From NCBI GenBank assembly GCA_029931535.1, contig JAQPZY010000623.1, positions 1 through 64,000 of the forward strand: DNA of 64,000 nucleotides, written 5' to 3'. Positions 1-12,656 of the stretch are shown here, one piece after another. Numbering within the stretch: the first letter of the stretch is position 1; each line of letters starts with the position of its first letter. Source of the DNA: Margaritifera margaritifera (Eukaryota; Mollusca; Bivalvia; Unionida; Margaritiferidae). Position numbers and translations under genes: made by a program. The notes under the pieces were generated by a model. That model had not been told where the DNA came from. It was given only the letters and a program-made list of their open reading frames with translations, and did not search any database.

Positions 1-2385
1 AAACCTAATTTTTGTCCAAGTTTTGTATTCTAAATGGTTTCCAAATGCCTCCTGAGGTGATCTTGACTAGTTCAACCTGGCCTTAAAGTCACGTGAGCTT
101 TTGGTTTAGTCCTGTGTTTGTCTATCATTCCTATGTCCATCAAGGATTTGTTGTCACTACTATAGTTTTTATTTCTAAACTTATTATAATATTTTTGCTA
201 CTTAGTTTTGGTATCTTAAGATCTATAATGTGTGTGATATATACATGTTAATGAAATTATCTAGCACCTTTGTTTATCTGAGGATGTTTTAACACTGAAG
301 ATACTGTATTTCTACTTAAGTTTTGATCATATATCAAGGTTTTGGACAAGTTATGCTTTTTTTCTCGTGTGCTACATTCATGGCCTATGAGGAAGGTTTT
401 TTGGCACTTGATTGGCTGGGCGTGTTACCACTCTAATAATAACAGTGTTTTTTAAATAATCAGGCATTTTGCAGAGTTTTGTAATGGGTTATTGACAGTT
501 TTTTTTAAACACATAGTTGAGGACCTATGTGGAGCTATGTCACCCATAAGATGCCATTTATAATTTTGTTAACACATTTTCATGTGAAAACTTCTTTGAG
601 TACCCCCATCAGGAGTTACCGTGGAACCGTGGCATATATTTCATTTATAAAATATTGCCTTCCCTACGGTTACCATGTATGTTTTTTATAATTGAACAGC
701 CTTGCAAAAAAATTTGTACTTAAACTGACTTTAAACAAGGCATCACATTATTCTAACCTTGGAAGTAAAATAATTGCAAAACAAGGATGAAGTTTCTTGA
801 AGGTTTCTTTTGGATTGGCTGATATAATTAACTGATCTTTGACCCTACCAATTCTGATACCTCGAATCTTTAATAACAATTTAAATTCAAACTTAGTAAA
901 ATAGGGTAATATTGACCAGAGATTTAAAGACGAGAAGATAGTTTATATTGGCGAAGGGGTAGGGGAGGGGATATATCGCCCTGTACACAGTTAATAGTTT
1001 GACTTTGTATGGTATTCAATTGTAGACCAAAACATCAGCCACGTTAGCAGTATTTAGGCCCTATTTGGGTCCCTACCCTTCTTGTTAATTGCATTCTAAT
1101 GTGCACAGTGTAGGTCCTAATTAGGTTTCAGCATCCACATTTTCAGCTTTTGGGATTTTAAGTGTTCAATGCCGAAAGACAATCATTACATAATGAGATT
1201 GACCGATCATTTGATTTCCCCATTTGCCTAGGCATCATGCGTGTTTGTGAAATACGATGCTATCAATATTTAGGTGAGAAAATTTGATGTTAAAGTGGAA
1301 TATGTGCCTAAAAACGGGTGTTGTTTCATCCAGTTTACTTATTTCATTTGTTCTTTCAAGTCTGACTGTGACCATTTATTAGACTCTTCTGGAATAGGCT
1401 ATAGAAACTTAGCACAAACGCATGATAAATCAGTAACTTGCTGGCAGTTTTTAGGTTATATTAAGGTTTCACAAAACTTGCCATGCAAGCATTTATCAAC
1501 AAGACTGGATCAACTGCAGCAATACGCGTGTTAAAAGAAAACAAACCATTTGAGTGATACTAGAGCCTTTTGGGTCTGTGTTTATTAAGATCTCCCTTTT
1601 CATGTTTTAAAAGCATTCATTTAACTTTTAAATACAAATTTGCCTCTTTCTTTCACTTGAAATTCTTGTAATGCTTCATTCTGAAGCTTTTGCATGTTTT
1701 CTGTCTGTGCAGCAACTTTCCAAAAATGTATATAAGAATTGATGCATGCAATAGATCAGTAGAGCAACAGTGTCGGTAGATAAGTGCTAGAGTTAAGATT
1801 TAAAAATTTGACATATGACAATATTTGTAAGGTGCCAAAAGGTGTTCAAGGTTGCAAACATCCAGGGTGCACAAGTAAACAAAATGGACATAAATGGACG
1901 CGAATCAGCAAAAAACTTTTTCATGCTTTTGTTTTATTAATATAGCATTCTGGGTCATCAGCTATTAAAAATGTAATTAAAATGGATGTAGGTCACAAGA
2001 AAATTTGTTCATGCCAATGCATTATTAATACATTTTAAATTATAAAAATTGTGTCACAAGAGTCTTCTGGGTTTTTTTTTATAATTTTTTTAAAATTTCT
2101 AATGTAATACTGAAATTTTACATTGACTTTCTGAATAGTAACCAGTAGTATATTGGTATTACTCTATGATAGTCTGCAGTACCTGTTTTCAGAACACAGC
2201 TTCTGTGCCATGTGCTGCATTAAGTTTTTATCTCTACTGGTCATACACCACAAGATATTATGGGATGGCTTGTTGTCCATCATCCATCTGTCTGTTAGTA
2301 CAAGTTTGTTATAACTATGCCTAAACTATGAGGATTACCATGAATTGTTATATGAAACTTAACACACATTTATCCCAAAGACGAG
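1..2385. other. AT-rich DNA, no gene recognised
   Basis: Open frames here are short (the longest is 86 codons at 1274-1534) and carry no recognisable domain or biased composition. The stretch could be intron, 3' UTR or intergenic DNA. I see no tRNA, repeat array or transposon end in it. Confidence 0.5.
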
Positions 2386-3005
2386 TTGGTCCTAAATGAA
2401 AGGGGTGCCTCTCGGACATCCAGTATCACCACCACCGCAGTCACCTTGAAAATCAGGTAATTTCTACTCCTCCTAAATGGATGGTCACATCAACATGGGG
2501 TTTTTGTTGAAAGATTTATTGTAGCTAGTTGGTCCTAAATAAAAATGGTGCTGATCTGGCATCCAATATGTCTGCCATAGAGGCCATCTTGAAAATCTTA
2601 TTGCTACTTCTGGATGGATGGTCTTGTTGACATGGGGTTTTCACCAAAAGACTTATGTCTAGTTGGGCCCAAATGAAAATGGTGCCGATCTGCCATCCAA
2701 TATGGTCATGATGGCATCCATCTTGAAAATCTTGTTATCGCTACTTCTAAACAGGAGAGTCATATCAATATGGTGATTTCACCAGAAGACTTGTAATGTT
2801 GTCTAGTTGGTCCAAGAGGAAAATGATGCAGATCTGACATCCAATATAGCCACCATGTCAGCCATCTTGAGAATCTTATTATTTGGCTACTTCTCCTAAA
2901 TTGATGGTCATATTAACAGGGTATTTACCAAAAGAAGACTTGTGATGTCTAGTTGGTCCTAGTTGAAAATGGTGCTGATATTACTACCGATATGGTGCCA
3001 TCTTT
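2386..3005. repeat. Diverged tandem repeat, ~140 bp unit, about 5 copies
   Basis: The anchor AGTTGGTCC/AGTTGGGCC recurs near 2387, 2526, 2661, 2805 and 2951, spaced 135-146 bp. Each is followed by an AAATGGTGC-like block, a GATCTG..ATCCAATATG block and a CCATCTTGAAAATCTT block, and by a TGGTCAT..CAACATGGGGTTTTCACC block in most copies. Copies differ by many substitutions and small indels, so the array is old. It does not hold an open frame across units. Confidence 0.85.
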
Positions 3006-5435
3006 AATATTCCTGGTTTTTGAAACAGGAATATCAGATATGGTTTCAACACTTGGCATTTAAAAAAAAGAAATGGTCTTTTCTTGGATTCCTGGAAATT
3101 CTTTTTGGGTCAATAGAGCATTAGTCCCTTCTAGAGGCCCTTGTTTTTTTTTTTTTACTCAAAACTTGAAAATCTCTGTTTCAGTGTATTAAAAACTATT
3201 TTAGTTGAAACCTTCAATGGAAATCATACATTGCTCAGGAGTAATACAGATTTTTCATCTTAGATCGTTACACTTGTTCCCAGTACCTATTGTAGTAATC
3301 AACCACAATTAATGTATCTGGTGTTCAAGGTACGTGCATTTTTAGAACATGTATTAGAGTTATGTAGCATTTCTAGAAATTCTGATGGCCTCAACTGAAA
3401 GGCCAGATTTCTGTTATTCATAGTTCAGTATAGCTTCAGTTGTGATTAAACTTCTTAATTGATTTTACAGTGGAGAAAGAGTTCAAATCATACATATAGG
3501 TGAAACAGTAGTGCCCACCAATCGTAGCAATTGCATGCATTTCAATACCATAAAACTTGTTTGGGTTATAGTTGGGCTCCTATGCAAAGGTTTCATGGCA
3601 ACTGTATCTAAAATTTTGCTTGATTAAAAAAATTCCAAATTTTTATATTGTATTTGAATACTTTTATTAGATCAGTGACATGAGGTTGATTTTCAGTAAA
3701 AGTAAATTTTCTGGCAACTGAGTTAACATCTGATGTGTCTGTATAAATGAAAAATTATTAAGTTTCTATATACCCACTAGTGGGCATTAGTCTACTATGG
3801 GACTTGTTTTGTATTGGGGTACAAGCCACATCAGTTAATACATGTAAAATGCTATGACACCGTGTTTTTTCCTACATAGCTATACATTTTTATCATCTTT
3901 TATTTATACATCCACCGTTTGGCAGAGTGTATTGATTTTAGGTCCGGTCATTGTGGCTCTAAGAAAATTGGGTCTTGCAGAATAAACTTGGTTTCAGAGT
4001 GAGTTAACATTGACCAAACTTTGTGGATGGCTTACACTTAGATTAGTAAAAACAATCTATAGATTCTGCAGTGTAAAGGTAAGAGGTCATGGTTCATGAT
4101 AAGTCCTGTAAGAAATGATGGTATCATCACTGTAAGTTGTGACTTAGTTGGTTTATAATCCTTTGGAGTCTACCATGACCTACTAGTGCCTGCATAGAGG
4201 GACTATTACACACAGGGTGGGCGTATAATGTGCCATTCATGGTACTCTGGTTATAATTTAGGGCAACTTGGACTAGAATTAGCACAGTATAGAGATAACA
4301 TTGAAACATGGAGTTATGACTGCTGGAATGTGAGGGATATTTTACTTTTCACATTCTTTAATGTGTATAATAGTTATTTCCATAGTGGAAAAACCCATGG
4401 AAGATTTTTCTATTCTACCTATCTTGACTGTTATCGTTCTTCACATGCCATCAAAATAACTACATTTACTGGTTTGTATTGACATCACATTACTGACATA
4501 TACCAGTTTACACTGAATTGTAAACGAAATCAAATCCCTTCTTTCAAATGACCCAAAAATTAAATATTTTGCTCTTTTTAATGCTCACTCCTTGACATTT
4601 TGTTAATTACACATTTTTTTCACAGTAATGTGAATAACCATATATATTGGATGTGGGATAGGGAAATTCCACCATCGGGCTCATAATTCATCAGAAAGAA
4701 CTGGGCAAAGCTTCATTCATGCCAACGAATTGTGACACCTTGTTGGGATTTCCTTATCCCACACCAATGCATTTGATAAATTCTATTAGAAGTCCCAGAT
4801 GCATTGAGGTCACAGCATGCTCACTGTACCTTTAACTCGCTGCACCTACGCTATGATTATTTGTGGCAATTCAAGGTGAGCAAAGAATCATTTCAGCAAA
4901 ATTCATTTCAGTGTGTGATTTTGACCAACATCCCAATAATGATGGCTTCACATTATGATATTTCATTATTTGCAATGATATTTTGAAAAAGTATAAACAA
5001 AAATAACAACAAACCAGCAGACATTGATGTTAGCATCCGGAAGGATGTAAATTAGTAATGAGAGGCAATAGGAAGGAATTTTGTTTAGTATATCTTAATA
5101 CTACTATAACCTTATAAACTATTGTCCAAATAATGTCTGATTTCAGCCAATGTCCAAATTATGACAACCTCATGAGACAGAGAGAAGCAGTTGTTCTCAA
5201 GATGTGTGTGATTTAAATTGTCCAGAGAGTCTTTGGGATATGAGATGTCCAAGAACAGTTTTACTTCCCATTCATAATGGGTTGGATATTCTGGATATTT
5301 GAAGGAAAGATTAGATTTTCAAAAGTCTGGTGCACAAGTTTTCAATAAAAAAAAAATGCGCCCTCCCATGTGTAGAAATCAGCATCCCCATAATCCATGA
5401 TCTCAGTGTACAACCCAACAACTACGGGTTCGTGG
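3006..5435. other. AT-rich DNA with one small fold-back, no gene recognised
   Basis: No coding domain was recognised. One inverted repeat stands out: the ~19 bp block at 4651-4670 (core TGTGGGATAGGGAAAT) recurs inverted at 4745-4763 (core ATTTCCTTATCCCACA), with a ~75 bp spacer. It may be a short hairpin or the end pair of a small non-autonomous element. Nothing else could be assigned. Confidence 0.45.
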
Positions 5436-5482
5436 GAGCGAGAGAGAAAGAGAGAAGGGGGGGGTGGGGTGGTGGTGGTGGA
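5436..5482 (+). repeat. Purine-rich, G-run tract (possible G-quadruplex)
   Basis: A GA-rich run passes directly into GGGGGGGGTGGGGTGG followed by (GGT)n. Several runs of three or more G with single-T spacers fit a G-quadruplex pattern on the plus strand. It lies just upstream of the L1-like LINE relic. Confidence 0.6.
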
Positions 5483-5529
5483 ATCCGTTGAAATAGGAGT
5501 TTGTTGATGAAGGTATAATTAATAATTAT

Positions 5530-8500
5530 TTATGTTAAAGTTGAAATTGGTGATCGAGTGACTGATTTGATAAATATATATATGTTCCAAATTTTGCTAT
5601 TTTAAGGTCTAGTTTCTTCATATGACTAAATACATATGTAATCAATATTACGAGAGATAACACTATCTTGGTTTGTGATTTCAATACAAAATTAGCTGGA
5701 TTTGATAGACATATCAAAAATGTGCATATTGATGATGTGGCTGTCCGAGAGCTTTGAAAAGTTCTAGATGATAGGAATATTTCTTATCTTTGGAGATCAT
5801 GAAATTATGGTACTTTCATATTTTCAAGAAAACAAGTTGTACTAGGTGAACTAAAACAGACCAGGACCGATTTTTGTTTGTATTTCCTCCAAACTGCATT
5901 CTTGTGTGCAAAATATTAAATATGGAGAGGCATCATTTAGTGATCATTTTGGTGTATGCCATAAATTTAACAACACAAATTAGAAATATGGTCTGGTTTA
6001 TGGATATGTAAATAATCAATGTACTTTGTGAGGATGAATATCTACAGAGGAGTGACATAATTTATTGCAGAGGAAATAGTTAAGGAAATTAATTTTTCTG
6101 AACCACTTATTTGGTTTGATAGTCTAAATATAAAATTAAACAATCTCTCAGCTACACAGTGCAAAGCGAAATAATGAAAGATTGCAAGAATTGTATAGAT
6201 TGCAAAACAAACTGAAGTTAATTTCTGAATACATTTGCCAAGAATAAGTTCAACTGATATTACCAAATATGAAAACAACAATCCAAAGGCTGAAAGATAA
6301 TTTTGTCCAGGTGCTATATTAAGATCTCAAGCGAGATGGCCGATTGAAAGTGTTACAAATACTAATGTGTTTTCCTAATCTTAAAAATTATCAACAATCG
6401 AAATATGTGAGTAATGATTTGATTGAGCCATGATGATTGCAATTATTTAGAATACAGATCAAATATTAAATGAGATCGATCACCGTTTATGAAGATTTTA
6501 AAGAATCACCTTAAATTTTTGTAAATTCTTCTGTACCTGATGCTTTAAATATATGTATGATGGTAGAATAACTGTTGATGAAATACATATAGCTATTAAA
6601 GTGATGCCTAAAAATAAAAGTCCTACTCTAGACGGATTGTTAGTAGAGTAGTATTGTACATTGTTTGATTGTATGTATGGTAGAATAACTGTTGATGAAA
6701 TACATATAGCTATTAAAGTGATGCCTAAAAATAAAAGTCCTACTCTGGACTGATTGATAGTAGAGTAGTATTGTACATTGTTTGATTGTATGTATGGTAG
6801 AATAACTGTTGATGAAATACATATAGCTATTAAAGTGATGCCTAAAAATAAAAGTCCTACTCTGGACTGATTGATAGTAGAGTAGTATTGTACATTGTTT
6901 GATTGTATGTATGGTAGAATAACTGTTGATGAAATACATATAGCTATTAAAGTGATGCCTAAAAATAAAAGTCCTACTCTAGACGGATTGATAGTAGAGT
7001 AGTATTGTACATGTTTGATTGTATGTATGGTAGAATAACTGTTGATGAAATACATATAGCTATTAAAGTGATGCCCAAAAAATAAAAGTCCTACTCTAGA
7101 CGGATTGGATAGTAGAGTAGTATTGTACATTGTTTTGATTGTATGTATGGTAGAATAACTGTTGATGAAATACATATAGCTATTAAAGTGATGCCTAAAA
7201 ATAAAAGTCCCTACTCTAGACGGATTGATAGTAGAGTAGTATTGTACATTGTTTGATGTATGTATGGTAGAATAACTGTTGATGAAATACATATAGCTAT
7301 TAAAGTGATGCCTAAAAAATAAAAGTCCTACTCTAGACGGATTGATAGTAGAGTAGTATTGTACATTGTTTGATTGTATGTATGGTTAGAATAACTGTTG
7401 ATGAAATACATATAGCTATTAAAGTGATGCCTAAAAATAAAAGTCCTACTCTGGACGGATTGATAGTAGAGTAGTATTGTACATTGTTTGATTGTATGTA
7501 TGGTAGGTTGTTACACACATCAGAGTATTAAGAATGAATCAATTTATGTCAAGGTCAATGAGAATTGGTGTTATATCACTTATTCATAAAAAAACAACGG
7601 TGATCACAAGAAGCTTGAAAAATTGGCTTTCTATAATTTTATTTAATGTATCTTGAAACCATTATTAGCGAGGATTTGGACTACTCGTTTGAATAGGTAT
7701 TAGACATAACTAATGTCTAACATGTTGATAACTGGAACAGAAATATGATACTATCGTCACCGTAAGAAAAATAGCTTATGGTTAAGGTTGCATTAATTGG
7801 ATGCACACATTTTATAGTGAAAATGAAAGGCAGTGTGAAATGCAATAAGCATGTAATAAATTCCCTTCCGATTTAAAAATTCTATTTGATAAGGTTATCC
7901 TTTATCAGCAATGTTATAATGTATGTAGCAGCAGACACCTTCATGACTCGTTATCATAGCTAATCCAATATCAAAGGTATTCACTCTCTATTGTCTAATA
8001 ACGCAAGCAAAGTCTGTAGGTATGCTGATGATACAGCTATGACAAAGTAAACAAACAAATACCTGAACTTATTTCTTACATTTATTTAGTCGGGGAAGCA
8101 TCTCTTGGTTAATTATTATACTATAAATGATGCTAAGAGAATATTATGGACTACATTTTACTGATATCAAGATTTTAAAATAATGTATGCATTCAGACTC
8201 ATATTTTTGAAAAGATACATTGATTTAACTTGCAAGGCTCTGTGGAAAATACGTCTTATTACTTTGTGCCTATTGTTCTAGACATTAAGCTGACAAGGAA
8301 ATTATTTCTCCCTCCAATAAACAACAATTGAAAGTCATCTTATTGTTTTTATAGAAAAATGTTACATGCATGGAGATAAAATAGAAACAATATCGACATG
8401 AATATTGATCTGCTGACTGTGTTAGAACAACCTCCACTGTTAAATCCCAATATTGCATGTGGTGGTAAAACTTTGCTGTTTAAAAGTCTATACAGGCAGG

Positions 8501-8730
8501 TATTGTTTGTGTTCAGGACATTGCAATTGGATTTGTCTCTGGATTATTACCGAATATGGCTATCTAAGAAATGATACATAAATCGAACCCGAAGGTCAAA
8601 GCAGAAATCTAGAAAAAGACCACAATTGTATAATAGAAAGTATACCATTAGACTAGAGAAATATTGTTTACATAGAATGACTCCACTGTGTTAAGTAGAA
8701 GAAGTACTATCCATCTCAAAATTGATACCA
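5530..8730 (+). pseudogene. L1-like LINE relic: endonuclease and reverse transcriptase
   Basis: Many short pieces read in order like a non-LTR retrotransposon ORF2, in shifting frames with many stops. Near 5665 the frame reads VCDFNTKLAGFDR, the GDFN-type core of an apurinic endonuclease. Near 5780-5930 is a piece resembling the L1-type endonuclease C-terminal part (NISYLWRS ... TRTDF). From 6555 comes ITVDEIHIAIKVMPKNKSP, the conserved pre-RT block. Near 7555 is MRIGVISLIHKK, an RT entry motif, and near 8010 KVCRYADDTAMTK, the catalytic YADD box. Near 8420 is EQPPLLNPNI, typical of the C-terminal part. The order and motifs fit L1/Tx1-type elements as I know them. The exact clade is inference. 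The relic is interrupted by a tandem expansion of its own sequence. Confidence 0.8.
6561..7500 (+). repeat. 117 bp minisatellite born from LINE ORF2 coding sequence, 8 copies
   Basis: The motif TGGTAGAATAACTG recurs at 6561, 6678, 6795, 6912, 7028, 7148, 7265 and 7383, with a partial unit at 7501. Spacing is 117 bp apart from 1-3 bp slips. 117 is 39 codons, so each unit keeps the LINE reading frame: it encodes the ITVDEIHIAIKV..KNKSPTLDG block and then the ..YCTLFDCMYGR block. Every copy has TAG at the same codon between these blocks, so the ORF was dead before the expansion. Copies are almost identical (for example CTAGACGG versus CTGGACTG), which points to recent amplification. Indels sit mainly in short homopolymers. 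Confidence 0.93.
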
Positions 8731-8900
8731 CAGTATATAATTTATGATCCTGTAGTACAAACATATATTACATACTGTTATTTAGTTTGATATTTCAAGA
8801 ACCAACGTTTGTTTCCTTGGAATTTAGCTTGGAAAAATGTAATCACTGGAAATTGATACACTTGCATTTCATATGTGTAAGGTTTGAAAATCTTGAAATC

Positions 8901-8901
8901 G

Positions 8902-8929
<28 letters not shown>
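8901..8929. repeat. (TC)n microsatellite
   Basis: A plain dinucleotide run just downstream of the LINE relic. Confidence 0.95.
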
Positions 8930-8933
<4 letters not shown>

Positions 8934-10490
8934 ACACACTTGCACAATACAGAGACAGCCACATGTGTACGTGCGTCCAATAAAACACATTTCTGTTCGT
9001 AAAGCCGAGTTTGTATGATAAAAAATTTGAAATTCTGCCAAGTGAAAGAATGAATGAGGGAAAGAATAAGTTGATGAATGTTGGTTTGTATATAGGTCTG
9101 TAGGTAGTTAGATAAGCAGGTAGGTAGGTATATGGTTACATGTTGAGAACTTTCCTTTTTCTCTCATTTATGAATATACGTAAGTTCATTTTAGGTTAGT
9201 AAATATGTATGCTGCATTTTGAAACGTGTCCATTCCATACTTATTGGAGGAATCCAATCAGAGTAGTGATGCCACTGAAACAATGCAGCAAAAACATAAA
9301 AATAAAATCTTCTATTTTCAGATTTCGCTTGTGCAAGTGTTTAATGATACTTAAGGATACACATACCATACAGGTATCGGGTACGAATACGCAACGATTT
9401 TAATTCGATGGAAATTACAGCCTGCAGTATGGCGGTTTGCTCCATAACATAAATCAGCGATTTTAACCAGAAATTAACGTATGCCTTTTCAAGGAAAACG
9501 AGGATGCAAAATATGACTCAATTATACACACCTTGCTTGAAAAGTGATGATAAATCTTACAACATAATTGGTCATACAACTGATATTTTTGGACTACCTA
9601 GCACATATATTTGACCTATCCGCTTAGAATCTGGACTGAAAAATAATGATACAACGTACAGCATATATTGCGCTTACAACTGAACATATTGGACTTCCTA
9701 ACACAGATGTATAACTTATCTGATTAGAATCTCTAAAAGTCATTGTGTCCATCATGTACCGGCTTCCGCCAGTTTTTTGTGCACCTGATGACAGCTATGT
9801 TCTAGGTCGGGCGCGTGATTTTCATCAATGTAGAATTTTGAATTCGACACTATGTACGATAAAGTTATTTTAATTTTATTGTGGATTTTTACAATGATAT
9901 TTATTATACACCTGAATTTTGGACAAATATTTCATGTATAACGTAAAACTATATGCATTAAAATTCTAGATTTCTTGTTTGGAAAATCAGTTTTTCCTTT
10001 AAAAAGAAAACTACCTCTGAAATTTTGTTATCTCTTTGTCAAAGAATAAATCCCGATATAATCCTACAGATGCAAAATTTCGAAGGTGATCGCTATTCTT
10101 AGGTAAATGTCATGATTAATATAATAGGAATCCTGTGGTAAATATCATATTGGAATTATGTAAATTCTAATTTATGCAGTTCATAAGCAAGCAGAAAGAA
10201 GGAAATTACATATCTAAAATTACATTCATGAGGACAAAAATGAACCGTAATATCAAAATTAATTGACGATATTTTGCATTATATAACTGACAATATTTAA
10301 AATAAATATAAGCAGTATTCTTCCTCTTTCCAAAATTAATTAGGAATAGAATATAAAAGACAATCAGGATAAGGATCGACATTTCCTTTATCTGAGCATC
10401 CATAGCCTTATTCTACATCAAATAAAAAAATTTGGTGTGTAGTAGAGGCAGCCGATTTGAATTTTATTCATTAAAGCGGCTTTTATCACA
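8930..10490. other. Unassigned DNA with a two-copy ~97 bp repeat at 9536-9731
   Basis: Within 9536-9731 two blocks of about 97 bp align. Shared elements are AAAAGTGATGATA / AAAAATAATGATA, TACAACTGA, TATTTTTGGACTACCTA / CATATTGGACTTCCTA, and CTTATCTGATTAGAATCT / CCTATCCGCTTAGAATCT. The rest holds no recognised gene. Short minus-strand frames near 10206-10403 look like chance AT-rich hydrophobic ORFs. Confidence 0.55.
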
Positions 10491-10515
10491 TTTTTTTTTT
10501 TTTTTTTTTTTTTTT
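10491..10515. repeat. poly-T run (25 nt)
   Basis: A pure T run. Read on the minus strand it is a poly-A, which could be the tail of an old minus-strand retroposon. I did not find a recognisable body for it in 10516-10790. Confidence 0.9.
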
Positions 10516-10829
10516 GCGTCACAGAAAAAGCTCTGAGGTTACTACGATTGGGTTTTTTACTGTGGAGCCATCTAAGCAGGGAAATAACTGAGCAAGGACG
10601 ACTCTTGGAATTTCTAAACAGGCTGCAGAGAGCGCGGCTACGTGGCGGGGTACACAGAGAGACATTATTTCTATAGGTAATGTATTGAAAGTTCACCAGC
10701 TGGTGCTGCATCCAGTTCATCTTGAACAGTTATGCTATTTTTGTATTTCATATCATATTTCCAAAGAGACAAGCTCTTCAAAACATTAATGGCATATTGG
10801 CATATTAACGATTTTTGCTTTCTTAAATT

Positions 10830-11060
10830 CTCTCTCTCTTTTCTTTCTCTCTCTCTCTTCTCTCTCTCTCTCTCTCTCGATTAAAAATGTGTGGTTATAT
10901 TGTTTATAACCAGTTGCAACCTTAGTTATTTGCATTCCACAAAGATGTACGACGAGCACACGGGGCCTTTTAAGGTCCAGCCAACGCGTGTATAACGTTT
11001 CACGGCAAATGATACTATGCATGGTGTTGTCCTCTCTGTCTGGCGCTGTCTCTCTGTCTC
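10830..11060. repeat. Dispersed repeat family R1, copy 1, bracketed by (TC)n
   Basis: This block is repeated at 20918-21140. Both begin with a long (TC)n run and TCGATTAAAA(A)TGTG. Both contain ATTTGCATTCCA, GACGAGCACACGG / GATGAGCACACGG, CCTTTTAA(G/A)GTCCAGCCAA and TGTATAACGTTTCACGGCAA, then ATGATACTATGCATGGTG, and both end in a CTCTGTC-type microsatellite. The body is roughly 165 bp. No open frame is conserved between copies, so this is probably a non-coding transposable element. Confidence 0.85.
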
Positions 11061-11063
11061 TCT

Positions 11064-11232
11064 CAGTGGCGTACTAAGGGTAAATGGCGCGCGAGGCGAC
11101 GATGATGGCCCAAAGGGCCAGAATACGAGGCCTGAATTTGTATCAGCTGTTCTGGCGCCCCAAGACCTCTGGCGCCAGGGGCAACCACCCCGTCCACCCC
11201 CTTTTCCCGTTAGTATGCTTCATCTCTGTCTG
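11064..11232. mobile_element. Small MITE-like element inserted in the R1 microsatellite
   Basis: A GC-rich block interrupts a CTCTGTC microsatellite that resumes after it. It starts CAGTGGCGTACTAAGGG and ends CCCGTTAGTATGCTTCATCTCTG. The reverse complement of the end (core GCATACTAACGGG) matches the start (core GCGTACTAAGGG), so these look like degenerate terminal inverted repeats. It contains the palindrome-like GGCGCC three times (11153, 11171 and partly near 11087). It has no coding capacity. It is absent from the equivalent position of the R1 copy at 21.1 kb, which supports a separate insertion. Confidence 0.65.
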
Positions 11233-11440
11233 TCTGTCTCTCTTTGATTAATGTGTGTTTATATGTTACAGAGACTTCAATCATACTGCCTTGTTCGTGT
11301 CTTAACTTGACCGCTTGTTCTGAAGGTCTTCTTTCGTTCGTTCGTTTGATTAACAACGTGTGCGGCCATTCGGCCATTTACGTCGATGAAGGTCCTCTTG
11401 TTTGTCTTTCCTTTATATAGTTCCATTGGTGACTGGATAT

Positions 11441-12470
11441 CTCGGCCCATAACGGACTCGGCCCATAACGGAGTCGGCCCATAACAAAGTCGGCCCATAC
11501 AAATTTAATTAAGCAATCTCCCCATAACATACTCAGCCCATTACGGAGTCGGCCCATGACATAGTCGGCCCATGACACAGTCGGCCCATAATTACTAAAG
11601 ATTGCAAAAAGAACTCTCTTAATTGTAATTCGAATGTCTCATTGTCACAAAAATTTATATAAATAAAATATTTAATTACGATTAGTATTGACAGAAGGAA
11701 TAAGACAGGGCAAAGATAAAAAATGTTATACTAAAACAAAATAAACACATAAGAATTAGATACATTTGCTTTGTCTCTGTGCTTATCATTTTTAAAAAAA
11801 ATAAATCTATTTAACTCAATTAACATAGCGCCCGTGCAAGGACAAAGACGTTTTAAACTTAGAATACTGGAAAATATTTACTGCTGATACAAAAATTTAC
11901 AGTATGCGGGCTAAAATATCACATGTTTTTGAATTTTCTTGACAACTGTTTAACTCTTGAAGTTAATTAAAGTGTATATCAACGTGGTCATGTAGGCGCT
12001 TTTACTCCGGATTATAATGAATATTACTTGTTGTTGTACAATTTAATACTCATATATATTAACCAAAAAGTCAATTAAATCCCTGATTGTTGATTTTGTA
12101 GTTTGATCCTGCACCCTTAAAATGATTCTCAAAATACCTTTCCAGACTGAAAAATTTTTAATTGCTATGGAACTTTTACAGGTACTAAACTGGGTCAAGA
12201 AAAGAGGACTGTCGTGGTCTAATCATAACGGAATATTTACTAAAAATCATTCACAGATGCACTAAACAAAAGAAACGTACACAGATTAAAAGACAAATGT
12301 AATGACTGTTGAAAAAGAAAACTTACATCAACAGTACTATTATATAAATTGTGGACCGAGTACGTAAATGGGCCGAATACGTTATGGGGCGATTTGGGTA
12401 GGCCGAGTTCTTTATGGGACGAGAACGTTAGTGGACGCGGACTCTGCTTAGGGCCGAGTTGTCCTGTAAT
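11441..12470. mobile_element. ~1 kb non-autonomous element with inverted arrays of a GGCCCATAAC motif
   Basis: The left end (11441-11590) holds at least seven degenerate units of ~16 bp built on TCGGCCCATAACGGAC. The right end (12351-12470) carries the same motif inverted, as GGGCCGAATACGTTATGGGG, AGGCCGAGTTCTTTATGGGA and GGGCCGAGTTGTCCTG. The ~760 bp between is AT-rich and has no ORF. Two arrays in opposite orientation at the borders look like tandem-repeat terminal inverted repeats of a DNA transposon derivative. No transposase is present and the family is not identified. The two open frames that cross the arrays are repeat artefacts. Confidence 0.7.
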
Positions 12471-12656
12471 AAGTCCCACTATTCAAAAACAGGTAAATAA
12501 TATTGCAGTATTTGAAACTAGAGCCGACTTTTCCTTGTTTTTTGTTTTTTGTTTTTGTTTTTGTTTTGTTTCGTTTTTTAAATTGTATTTGTTTTAGTAA
12601 CAGATCGACTGACTGACTGATGCACAGACGAAGGAAAGTGAACTGCGCCGTAATCT

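Noticed and set aside
6498..7292. 264-codon minus-strand ORF, the longest in the window
   Set aside because: It reads the complement of the 117 bp minisatellite. Its repeated peptide exists because the period is a multiple of three. The sense strand carries the recognisable LINE motif.
10418..10720. 100-codon minus-strand ORF with a poly-Lys run
   Set aside because: The Lys run is the poly-T tract read in reverse, and the rest has no recognised domain.
12349..12597. ORF containing repeated G-P-N/L-W motifs, and its mirror at 11277-11578
   Set aside because: Both are reading-frame shadows of the GGGCCGAGT..TTATGGG transposon-end arrays.
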